A stretch of 64,000 nucleotides of DNA from Flavilitoribacter nigricans DSM 23189 = NBRC 102662 (lineage in GTDB: Bacteria > Bacteroidota > Bacteroidia > Chitinophagales > Saprospiraceae), in contig NZ_PDUD01000011.1 of NCBI RefSeq assembly GCF_002646595.1, positions 124,001 through 188,000 on the forward strand, read 5' to 3'. The notes under the pieces were generated by a model. It did not search any database. It was not told the origin of the DNA and saw only the letters and a list, made by a program, of their open reading frames with translations. A program made the position numbers and the translations under genes. Shown here piece after piece: positions 27,011 to 34,691 of this stretch. The stretch's first letter is position 1. Every line of letters starts with the position of its first letter.

Positions 27011-28543
27011 ATGAAATCTGCGTGCTCCGCTCTTAAAACTTTCAGCCTGCTCCTGCTTTTAGCTGGCCCGGGCGACCTCTACGGGCAAACCATAGAATGG
27101 CTCATCGAGCCGACTTATCCCTACGGAGAAATGCTGAACTATCAGTATCCCGTTCTCGGCAACCGGGAAGAAGCCTATACTTACCAAAATGGGGAGGTAG
27201 TGCCATTCAAAGGGGCGTTTTTCAGGCCACTGGATGTGCACGATAATGAAAAATACGACTACTATGTCCTGGGCGGTGACTCTTTGTACCTGAAAGAAAG
27301 AGGCACCCTGAACCTGAGCAAGGGGATCTACTGGTCCGATGCCGCTTATTCGCACCAGACGGATATCAGCGCTTATAACGATCACGTGCTTTACCAGCGC
27401 AACGATAGTGTATTTTACAACAATGTAGGGCAAATAGCAGAGCGTTACATCGGCCCTTCGTTTTATATTGGGCCCATCAATTCCCGCTACATTACCAAGA
27501 TCGTTCACGGAGAGAAAAACAAGACCATTTTATTGGATTTTACTGGCCGGATCATCGCTGAGGAAGGCGAAGGAGAACAGTATTTAGACAATTATCCCCA
27601 CCTGATCATCGTAAAAACGGGAGAGCGTTTCAGAATACTCAATCTGGAGGGAGAGGAAGTCATGCCCACTCGGGGCTTCAGTAGCTACGCTCCCCGTTGC
27701 GTGTACAATGATTCGGTACTGATCGTCCAGGAAGGTATCGCGAGTGTTTTTTTTAAATGGGATAAAGTCGTTGATCCCGGCACCGTATTTACCCAGGTAG
27801 ATCATTTCCCGATCGCGGTCTCCGGCGTTTCGCACAGTTTGTTCAAGGTCCGTAAAGGATCGAAATACGGGATCATGGATTCCAATTTCGAACTGATCGT
27901 GCCGCTGAAGTTCAAGTCCATCAGTGCTGCCCTGAGCGAGGACGGCTATATTTACGGTAATGCACCGGGGCAGAGCACCCTTTTTAATCGTCTGGGAGAA
28001 GAGATCATTACGCTGCCGTATGATGGAATTAGATTTGTTTGTGAAGACCGTTACGCCGTCATGAAAAACAATAGATGGGGCGTAGTAAATGGTCAGAACG
28101 AGGTGATTATTGATCTTGATCTTTACTTTGAAACCAGTTACCCGAATATTCAGAGTATGGAGGTGAACGGCCATCCGCTGATATTCGTGTCCGTAGATAG
28201 AACGAAGGTCCGGAAAATATACGATCGGGATGGAAACCTGCTGGGACAATTCGTTTACACCGATGAAACCGGGGAACCCCGCCTGTTTTACGATTTCGTC
28301 TGGCACGCCAGAGCCCTGACCCCGTCTGTTATAGAAGGTGCCGTTGCGCAGGGATTGGATCTGAATGCCTACTGGATAAGATCAGTTCAGTTTGGGGAAA
28401 ATGATCGTTGGTGGGGGATTGTTGACCGTGCGGGCAATGAAGTGCTGCCCGCCAAATACGATAAGATACATCGAATCCCCGGCACCCAGGTTTTTATCTG
28501 CCGGAATAGCAGCAAACAGTACGGACTTTTCCGTATCCGCTAG
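27011..28543 (+). CDS. Secreted WG-repeat protein
   Basis: 510 residues with an N-terminal signal peptide (ALKTFSLLLLLAGPGDLYGQ). The C-terminal half holds WG (KWG) repeats of about 40 residues: KYGIMDSNFELIVPLKF, RWGVVNGQNEVIIDLDLYF, RWWGIVDRAGNEVLPAKYD and a terminal KQYGLFRI. WG repeats form a beta-propeller-like or solenoid surface used for binding; no catalytic role is known. The N-terminal half has looser copies (NDSVFYNNVGQIAERY, NKTILLDFTGRIIAEE). It is a single gene whose stop codon is followed within 4 bp by the direct repeat of copy B of the dispersed element. Confidence 0.82.
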   Translation: MKSACSALKTFSLLLLLAGPGDLYGQTIEWLIEPTYPYGEMLNYQYPVLGNREEAYTYQNGEVVPFKGAFFRPLDVHDNEKYDYYVLGGDSLYLKERGTLNLSKGIYWSDAAYSHQTDISAYNDHVLYQRNDSVFYNNVGQIAERYIGPSFYIGPINSRYITKIVHGEKNKTILLDFTGRIIAEEGEGEQYLDNYPHLIIVKTGERFRILNLEGEEVMPTRGFSSYAPRCVYNDSVLIVQEGIASVFFKWDKVVDPGTVFTQVDHFPIAVSGVSHSLFKVRKGSKYGIMDSNFELIVPLKFKSISAALSEDGYIYGNAPGQSTLFNRLGEEIITLPYDGIRFVCEDRYAVMKNNRWGVVNGQNEVIIDLDLYFETSYPNIQSMEVNGHPLIFVSVDRTKVRKIYDRDGNLLGQFVYTDETGEPRLFYDFVWHARALTPSVIEGAVAQGLDLNAYWIRSVQFGENDRWWGIVDRAGNEVLPAKYDKIHRIPGTQVFICRNSSKQYGLFRIR

Positions 28544-28546
28544 CTA

Positions 28547-28763
28547 TACCCATCAGGCCGCAGGGCTGTTCAGTTCTATAAAAACGCAATGGGAATTTTT
28601 CAATTACAATGTCAAGCACAATAGCAATAGCAAGCAAAAGGCAGCTTTCTGCTCCGATTTTGACCTTTTCGCCTGATTTTGAGTTATTGAAATTGCTATT
28701 GCCATTGAAATTGCCATTTTTTATATTCAATAATTTGAGAACTGAACAGCCCTACCCATCAGG
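28547..28763 (+). repeat. Dispersed repeat copy B with inverted termini and flanking direct repeats
   Basis: The core 28591-28744 matches copy A at 17902-18053. Outside the core, GGGCTGTTCAGTTCT (28563-28577) is the exact complement of AGAACTGAACAGCCC (28738-28752), a 15-bp terminal inverted repeat. Identical direct repeats TACCCATCAGG lie at 28547-28557 and 28753-28763, as expected for a target duplication. No ORF fits inside, so any movement would need help in trans. Inner arms CAATAGCAA / TTGCTATTG also pair. Confidence 0.75.
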
Positions 28764-28799
28764 TCGGGATCCCGGTAGAGAAAAAAATCCAGGGCCCGG

Positions 28800-28830
28800 T
28801 TGCCCGATATCGCAAAACCTTATATATTTG
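28800..28830 (+). promoter_or_regulatory. Promoter of tRNA-Thr
   Basis: -33 TTG at 28800-28802 and -7 TATATTTG at 28823-28830, spaced 20 bp, match the Bacteroidota promoter pattern. The tRNA begins 13 bp after the -7 box. Confidence 0.75.
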
Positions 28831-28842
28831 CGCAACTATTTT

Positions 28843-28915
<73 letters not shown>

Positions 28916-28919
28916 CCGG

Positions 28920-28953
28920 AAAGCCCGTTCCCTTTTTGGGATAACGGGCTTTT
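28920..28953 (+). terminator. Terminator of tRNA-Thr
   Basis: AAAGCCCGTT (28920-28929) pairs with AACGGGCTTT (28943-28952), with inner CCC/GGG pairing and a following T-rich run (TTTTAATTTT). Five bases after the tRNA. Confidence 0.85.
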
Positions 28954-29494
28954 AATTTTCCCAGGCTTCTCGAAAAGAACGATCTGAACTAATGAACTTC
29001 GACTAAGAGGAAGACCTGTTTTGGGAAGCATCCCGGGCACCGGATCATTTATGAATATTTGATCGAATATTAATATGGAAAGGATTGGGTAAGGAAAGAG
29101 GCATAAATTGAGGAAAAATGTAAAATGCTTTTCAATTATATACTTATTTGGTTCTTACGATCCCTCAGGAATTCCTTACTTTTACTAAATCATAAGTATA
29201 ATAGAATAATCGCCTTTTTAATCCTTCTGATCGAACCCTTAACTTAAGTCCAAGAGCCGCTTAATTTTTTGATCACTATCAAAATTAAGTCTCTTCTTTG
29301 ATGGTAAACTGTACAACTTCTTAGGTATACTGACGTAAAATTGGTTTGAGCCTGACCGGTCACGGATCGTCGGGATCAAACGGATTGGAGTAAAGTATAT
29401 AGTAACCGAAATGGTTGGAGAAGATCTTAACCCACTTCGCGTTGCGTACAAAAGATTTGATTAGTTTCCTATATACAAAACAAAAAACATTGTA
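28954..29494. other. AT-rich intergenic region
   Basis: 541 bp before the haloperoxidase gene. Frames here have no credible start or family resemblance. No repeat or RNA structure was recognised; the promoter for the downstream gene should be within it. Confidence 0.4.
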
Positions 29495-31768
29495 ATGAAA
29501 GCAGATCTACTTGGACACCCCCTAAAGACCGGAAAACCCATATTCCGAAAATTACTAACCAGCCTGATTGCAGTACTTTTCCTGGCTACTTCTTTTTCGC
29601 TTTCCGCACAGGAGCACTCCGTTGCCCGCGAATGGAATGAAGTGTTGCTGGAAGGTATCCGCAATGACCTGGCGCGACCAACGGTACACGCCCGTAACCT
29701 CTTTCATGTTTCGACGGCGATGTACGATTTGTGGGCGGTTTATGACGACGAGGCTATCCCCTTTTTCCTGGGGCAGGAGATCGACGGGTTTAATTTCGAT
29801 TTTGATCCGGAAACACTGCCCGTTCCCGAAGATATCGAGGCGGCACGCGAAATGGCCATCAGTTATGCCAGTTACCGGATGATCAAACACCGCTTTCAGC
29901 GGAGCCCCGGCCGCAATTATATTTTTGGACTGGCTGATGATAAGATGATTGAACTGGGCTACGACCTCAATTTCATCTCCACGGATTACGCCACTGGCGG
30001 CGCGGCGGCCCTCGGAAATTACCTGGCGGAGAAGATCATCGCCTTTGGCCTGCAGGACGGGTCCAACGAGCAGATCAATTACGCCAACCGCTTTTACCAG
30101 CCGGTGAACGATCCGCTGGTCACCAAATTCCCGGGTAATCCGAATATCGAAGATCCCAACCGCTGGCAACCGCTCACCCTCGATCTGGTGATCGATCAGA
30201 GCGGTAACGTAATCCCCGTGAATACTCCGCCCTTTCTGAGTCCGGAATGGGGTCAGGTGGTACCCTTCGCCCTCAAGGCGGAAGATCTGACGGTGCACAA
30301 TCGCGGTGGATTTGATTACTGGGTCTACCACGATCCGGGCCAGCCGCCGCAGATTGACCTGGAAAACTCTACCGGTATTACCGACTACCACTGGACCTTC
30401 TCGCTGGTGGGGCTCTGGTCCAGTCATCTCGACCATAATGATGGTATAATGTGGGATATTTCTCCCGGTGGACTCGGCAACTTCAATATTGATGACATAC
30501 CCCGCACCTTCGAAGATTATCCTACTTTTTACAATCAACTGGACGGTGGGGATCCCGGTATTGGCCGGGAGGTGAATCCCTACACCGGCCAAGCCTACGA
30601 ACCTCAGCTCGTTCCGCGGGGTGACTATACGCGGGTACTGGCTGAATTCTGGGCTGACGGACCCGATTCCGAAACGCCTCCGGGGCACTGGTTTACGATC
30701 CTGAATTACGTACACGATCATCCTGAGTTCGAACCGCGGTTCGAAGGAAAAGGAGAACTGCTGGACCTGCTGGAATGGGATGTGAAAGCTTATTTCACAC
30801 TGGGTGGTGCCGTACACGATGCGGCCGTAACCGCCTGGGGGATCAAAGGCTATTACGATTATCTGCGTCCGATCTCCGCGATCCGCCTGATGGCCGATCA
30901 GGGGCAGTGTACCGATCCGGGCCGCACCAACTTCCATCCGGGAGGACTTCCGTTGGTAGACAATTATATCGAATTGGTGGAAGCCGGTGATGCACTGGCC
31001 GGAGCGAGCGGCGAAAATGTAGGTAAAATAAAGATCAAGGCCTGGCGCGGACCGGATTACGTACAGAATCCCAAGACGGATTACGCCGGAGTGGGCTGGA
31101 TACTGGCCGAGAACTGGTGGCCCTACCAGCGGCCAACTTTCGTGTCGCCTCCTTTTGCCGGGTTCATTTCCGGGCACTCTACCTTTTCCCGGGCGGCGGC
31201 GGAAGTGCTGACCTACCTGACCGGAGATGAGTATTTTCCCGGTGGAATGGGCGAATTTGTCGCTAAGAAAAACGAATTTCTCGTATTTGAAATAGGCCCG
31301 AGCGTAGACGTTACGCTACAGTGGGCGACCTACCGGGATGCATCCGATCAGACGAGCCTCTCCCGCATCTGGGGGGGCATTCACCCGCCGGCCGACGATC
31401 TGCCGGGACGGATCATCGGGGTGGAGATCGGACAGGATGCTTTCGAACTGGCCAGTCAGTATTTCCGGGGAGGACCGACCGGTATTTTTGAAAAACGTCC
31501 GGCCCGCGAACAGGTAGCCGCCCAGGTCTATCCGAATCCCGCACCGGTGGATCAGCAGATCACGGTGAAGATCGACCGCCCGGATGCCGAAGTGACCTTT
31601 GAACTGATGAATCTTCAGGGACAGCTACTGCAGGCGCAAAAGATCTCCGCCGCACAATTGCAGAACGGTTTCAATCTGCAGGCCGGTAAAGATCTGCCCG
31701 CGGGTACCTACCTGTTGCGGATCAGCGGCCGCAACTGGGAATCCAGTCAGCAGATCGTACTGCATTAA
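29495..31768 (+). CDS. Vanadium-dependent haloperoxidase-like protein, T9SS cargo
   Basis: 757 residues. A signal peptide ends near residue 40 (LIAVLFLATSFSLSAQEHS). The catalytic region of the PAP2/vanadium haloperoxidase superfamily is at about 515-660: FAGFISGHSTFSRAAAEVL carries the SGHS motif and RIWGGIHPPADDLPGR the last R/H motif; WWPYQRPTFVSPPF may supply the first. Such enzymes bind vanadate and oxidise halides with peroxide, or act as phosphatases. The C-terminal ~80 residues (VYPNPAPVDQQITVKI to the end, with LPAGTYLLRISG) are a type A T9SS sorting domain, so the protein is exported to the surface or medium. A terminator hairpin follows. Confidence 0.9.
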   Translation: MKADLLGHPLKTGKPIFRKLLTSLIAVLFLATSFSLSAQEHSVAREWNEVLLEGIRNDLARPTVHARNLFHVSTAMYDLWAVYDDEAIPFFLGQEIDGFNFDFDPETLPVPEDIEAAREMAISYASYRMIKHRFQRSPGRNYIFGLADDKMIELGYDLNFISTDYATGGAAALGNYLAEKIIAFGLQDGSNEQINYANRFYQPVNDPLVTKFPGNPNIEDPNRWQPLTLDLVIDQSGNVIPVNTPPFLSPEWGQVVPFALKAEDLTVHNRGGFDYWVYHDPGQPPQIDLENSTGITDYHWTFSLVGLWSSHLDHNDGIMWDISPGGLGNFNIDDIPRTFEDYPTFYNQLDGGDPGIGREVNPYTGQAYEPQLVPRGDYTRVLAEFWADGPDSETPPGHWFTILNYVHDHPEFEPRFEGKGELLDLLEWDVKAYFTLGGAVHDAAVTAWGIKGYYDYLRPISAIRLMADQGQCTDPGRTNFHPGGLPLVDNYIELVEAGDALAGASGENVGKIKIKAWRGPDYVQNPKTDYAGVGWILAENWWPYQRPTFVSPPFAGFISGHSTFSRAAAEVLTYLTGDEYFPGGMGEFVAKKNEFLVFEIGPSVDVTLQWATYRDASDQTSLSRIWGGIHPPADDLPGRIIGVEIGQDAFELASQYFRGGPTGIFEKRPAREQVAAQVYPNPAPVDQQITVKIDRPDAEVTFELMNLQGQLLQAQKISAAQLQNGFNLQAGKDLPAGTYLLRISGRNWESSQQIVLH

Positions 31769-31796
31769 ATAGATAGGCTGCGATTATGATCACGGT

Positions 31797-31829
31797 GATG
31801 CCGTGGTGCACAGGTAGCACCACGGCATC
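31797..31829 (+). terminator. Terminator after haloperoxidase gene
   Basis: Perfect 13-bp stem GATGCCGTGGTGC (31797-31809) / GCACCACGGCATC (31817-31829) with a 7-nt loop, followed by GCCGTTTTA. 28 bp after the stop codon. Confidence 0.75.
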
Positions 31830-31881
31830 GCCGTTTTAAAACATTCTGTCCGTCTTCGGGTTACAATAGAAAAGCCTCTAC

Positions 31882-33366
31882 ATGCGCATTTTATTGACCG
31901 GAGCGAACGGATATATTGGAAAACGGCTGCTGCCGGTATTGGTGGAAGCCGGTCACGAGGTAATTGCCTGTGTACGAACCCCTTCCAGTTTTGAATGGAA
32001 GAAAGGATGGAAGGACCAGGTGACGCTCTTCCAGGTAGATTTTCTGGAAGAGATTGACCTCGATACAGCGCCGCTCGATTTCGATATTGCTTATTATCTG
32101 ATCCACTCCATGTCCAGCTCCGTGGACGATTTTGCCGCTCTCGAAGAAAAAGCGGCCCGAAATTTCCTGCAACTTACCGATGCCAGTCAGGCCCGCCAGA
32201 TCATTTACCTGACGGGCATGGTGAACGACGATCATCTTTCCCGTCACCTTGCTTCCCGTCACCAGGTAGAACAGCTCCTGAATGAGGGTAAAGTGCCCCT
32301 GACCGCCCTGCGGGCCGGGATCGTGATCGGGTCCGGTAGTGCCTCCTTTGAGATCATTCGGGATCTGGTGGAGAAACTACCGGTTATGGTGGCTCCCCGC
32401 TGGATCAATACCCGGTGCCAGCCTATCGCTATTCGCGATGTGATCCGTTTTCTCGTCGAAGTGCAGTTGCGGGAGGATACCTACCACGAGAACTTTGATA
32501 TCGGTTGTACGGAGATCCTTACCTACCGGGAAATGCTGCTGGGCTACGCCGAGGTGCGCGACCTGCAGCGCTGGATCGTCAGTGTACCGGTGATGACGCC
32601 CCGCTTGTCTTCCTACTGGTTGTACTTTGTGACTTCCACTACCTATTCGTTGGCGGTCAATCTGGTCAACAGTATGAAGATAGATGTGATCTGCCGGGAC
32701 AATCGCCTGGCCAAAATGCTGGGCATTGAAACCATCGGTTACCGGGAAGCGGTGCAACTGGCTTTTGATAAGATCGAACAGAATCTGGTGGTTTCTTCCT
32801 GGAAGGATGCACTGGTTACCACTTCCCGCCTGGGGTCACTGGAGCAATATATCAAAGTCCCCAAATTTGGCTGCTTTGAGGATTACAAAGAGCTAAGCGT
32901 TCCCGGAGACCAAAGTTCGGAGATCTGGAAAAATATTCTTTCCATCGGCGGGGACCGTGGCTGGTATTACGGCAACTGGCTCTGGAAGGTGCGCGGCTAT
33001 ATGGATAAGATGGTCGGCGGCATCGGATTGCGCCGCGGGCGTACACATCCCTACCGGGTATATCCGGGAGATGCCCTGGATTTCTGGCGGGTACTGGTTG
33101 CCGACCACGAGGAAAAACGCCTGCTGCTGTACGCCGAAATGAAACTACCGGGAGAAGCCTGGCTGGAGTTTTGCGTGGAGGAGCAGGCCGATGAAACGGT
33201 GATCCGCCAAAAAGCGATTTTCCGACCCCACGGTATTTTCGGCCGACTGTACTGGTACGCCGTGTTGCCGTTTCACTACTTTATCTTCAACGGGATGATC
33301 CGGAATATCGCCAGCTACCGGTCCGACAGCAAGGCCGGACTGGAATGGAAGGAGGTTGAAGGATAA
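31882..33366 (+). CDS. SDR/NmrA-like oxidoreductase with DUF2867 domain
   Basis: 494 residues. The N-terminal Rossmann domain starts LLTGANGYIGKRLLPVL (TGxxGxxG), with acidic or polar positions further on (DIAYYLIHSM) and the strand IIYLTGMV. The atypical SDR part runs to about residue 290. The C-terminal ~170 residues (YRVYPGDALDFWRVL, LLLYAEMKLPGEAWLEF, RPHGIFGRLYWYAVLPFHYF) are the DUF2867 domain. This fusion is common in Bacteroidota and Actinobacteria; the substrate is unknown, and ubiquinone- or lipid-related roles have been suggested only by context. The protein has a hydrophobic patch near residue 245 (SSYWLYFVTSTTY). It may be first in a plus-strand run that includes the crotonase and E1 genes, though 173 bp separate it from the next. 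Confidence 0.85.
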   Translation: MRILLTGANGYIGKRLLPVLVEAGHEVIACVRTPSSFEWKKGWKDQVTLFQVDFLEEIDLDTAPLDFDIAYYLIHSMSSSVDDFAALEEKAARNFLQLTDASQARQIIYLTGMVNDDHLSRHLASRHQVEQLLNEGKVPLTALRAGIVIGSGSASFEIIRDLVEKLPVMVAPRWINTRCQPIAIRDVIRFLVEVQLREDTYHENFDIGCTEILTYREMLLGYAEVRDLQRWIVSVPVMTPRLSSYWLYFVTSTTYSLAVNLVNSMKIDVICRDNRLAKMLGIETIGYREAVQLAFDKIEQNLVVSSWKDALVTTSRLGSLEQYIKVPKFGCFEDYKELSVPGDQSSEIWKNILSIGGDRGWYYGNWLWKVRGYMDKMVGGIGLRRGRTHPYRVYPGDALDFWRVLVADHEEKRLLLYAEMKLPGEAWLEFCVEEQADETVIRQKAIFRPHGIFGRLYWYAVLPFHYFIFNGMIRNIASYRSDSKAGLEWKEVEG

Positions 33367-33512
33367 ATGGGATATCCAGCATTTGTATCTTGCGAATTTA
33401 AGACCGGAATAAGCGGTGATCTTTACACCATGATCAGTGCTGTAGCTCGGATCGTATACCCGCTTCCGGCAAACTATCAATCATCAGACTTTTTACTCTC
33501 CAAGTAAGGATG

Positions 33513-33520
33513 TATCTTTG
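33513..33520 (+). promoter_or_regulatory. Putative -7 box for the crotonase gene
   Basis: TATCTTTG matches TAnnTTTG. The predicted transcription start is about 13 nt before the ATG at 33540. No good -33 TTG. Confidence 0.5.
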
Positions 33521-33539
33521 CTAACGAACATTCATTCGT

Positions 33540-34316
33540 ATGACAACATCAATAAAAGAAGGAACAGTAGAGACGGAAATTAAGGACGGCATTGCCAGCA
33601 TCACTTTTGCTCATCCATCGAGCAATGCGATGCCGGGGCAGCAGCTCAAAGCACTGGCCGAAGCCATCCATGCGGCCGGCCGGGATACTGCGGTCAAAGT
33701 CGTGATCATCAGGAGTGGCGGTGAGCGTGCATTTTGTGCCGGCGCCAGTTTCGATGAACTACTGGCCATCAGGGATCTGGAAGGCGGCAAGGCTTTCTTC
33801 AGGGGATTTGCCGGGGTGATCAATGCTATGCGGAGCTGTCCGAAATTCATCATCGTACGCCTGCAGGGCAAAGCGGTAGGCGGCGGTGTGGGGATTGCAG
33901 CGGCCGCGGACTACTGCATTGCTAGCGAGTATGCATCCGTTAAACTGAGTGAACTCGCCATCGGCATCGGTCCGTTTGTGATCGGGCCCGCCGTGGAAAG
34001 AAAGATCGGGAAAGCCGCATTTACCCAACTGGCCATTGCCGCTACCGAGTGGCAGACTGCGGCCTGGGCGAAAGACAAAGGGCTGTACCAGGATGTTTTC
34101 CCGACCATTGAACGTACGGATGCCTACGTGGAATACCTGGCCAAACAACTGGCGGCTTACAGCCCGGAAGCCATGGCCAAAATGAAGGCTATGTTCTGGG
34201 AAGGAACGGATCACTGGCCGGAACTGCTGGAAGAACGGGCAAAAATTAGCGGACAATTGGTACTTTCGGATTTTACTTCCGCGGCAATCGCGGCATTTAA
34301 GAACAAAAAGAAATAA
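33540..34316 (+). CDS. Enoyl-CoA hydratase/isomerase family protein
   Basis: 258 residues, the normal crotonase length. The oxyanion-hole strands are RAFCAGASFDEL and QGKAVGGGVGIAAAADYCIA. In classical enoyl-CoA hydratase the second contains GGGCEL with a catalytic Glu; here it reads GGGVGI, so that Glu is absent. The second Glu position is present in SELAIGIGPFVIGP. Members with this variation include methylglutaconyl-CoA hydratase-like and isomerase branches. Adjacent genes (small protein at 34328, fused BCKDH-type E1 at 34692) fit leucine or branched-chain catabolism, but this is inference. The 11-bp gap to the next gene indicates an operon. Confidence 0.88.
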   Translation: MTTSIKEGTVETEIKDGIASITFAHPSSNAMPGQQLKALAEAIHAAGRDTAVKVVIIRSGGERAFCAGASFDELLAIRDLEGGKAFFRGFAGVINAMRSCPKFIIVRLQGKAVGGGVGIAAAADYCIASEYASVKLSELAIGIGPFVIGPAVERKIGKAAFTQLAIAATEWQTAAWAKDKGLYQDVFPTIERTDAYVEYLAKQLAAYSPEAMAKMKAMFWEGTDHWPELLEERAKISGQLVLSDFTSAAIAAFKNKKK

Positions 34317-34327
34317 CCAAATCTGCT

Positions 34328-34579
34328 ATGGATCCGAAAAAAATACTGCGGCAACAGTTCATGGAAACCGTAGGCAAGCAGCTACGGGACGGCGATCCGC
34401 CGGAAACGGCCGTTACGCTCAAACGCCTGCAGGAAGAGGGGTACAGTGAGCAGCAGGCCCGGGAACTGATCAGCGCCTGTGTAGCCGCAGAAATGTTCAC
34501 CGTGATGGAAACCAACGCTCCTTTTAACCGGCAAAGCTTTGTCGCCCGGCTCAAAAAACTGCCCCAGTTACCGGAATAG
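34328..34579 (+). CDS. Small conserved-looking protein
   Basis: 83 residues, soluble, helical, no recognised family. The run DPPETAVTLKRLQEEGYSEQQARELISACVAAEMF, quoted in part as EEGYSEQQARELISACVA, looks like a UBA-like or small helical bundle segment. The gene starts 11 bp after the crotonase stop, so the two are co-transcribed; ATG start. It may support the same pathway, but no biochemical inference is possible from sequence alone. Confidence 0.7.
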   Translation: MDPKKILRQQFMETVGKQLRDGDPPETAVTLKRLQEEGYSEQQARELISACVAAEMFTVMETNAPFNRQSFVARLKKLPQLPE

Positions 34580-34691
34580 ACCAAACGGAAAGAAGTAGAA
34601 TTTGTTTTAATTATACGCAAATCGCGTACCCTACAACCCCAAAGTCGGACTAACCAACCGATTCAACCAAATTAAAAATTTTGCCTAACCA

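Noticed and set aside
29555-31177. 540-codon minus-strand frame
   Set aside because: Antisense of the haloperoxidase gene, which has SGHS and T9SS motifs; the frame has no start context or family pattern.
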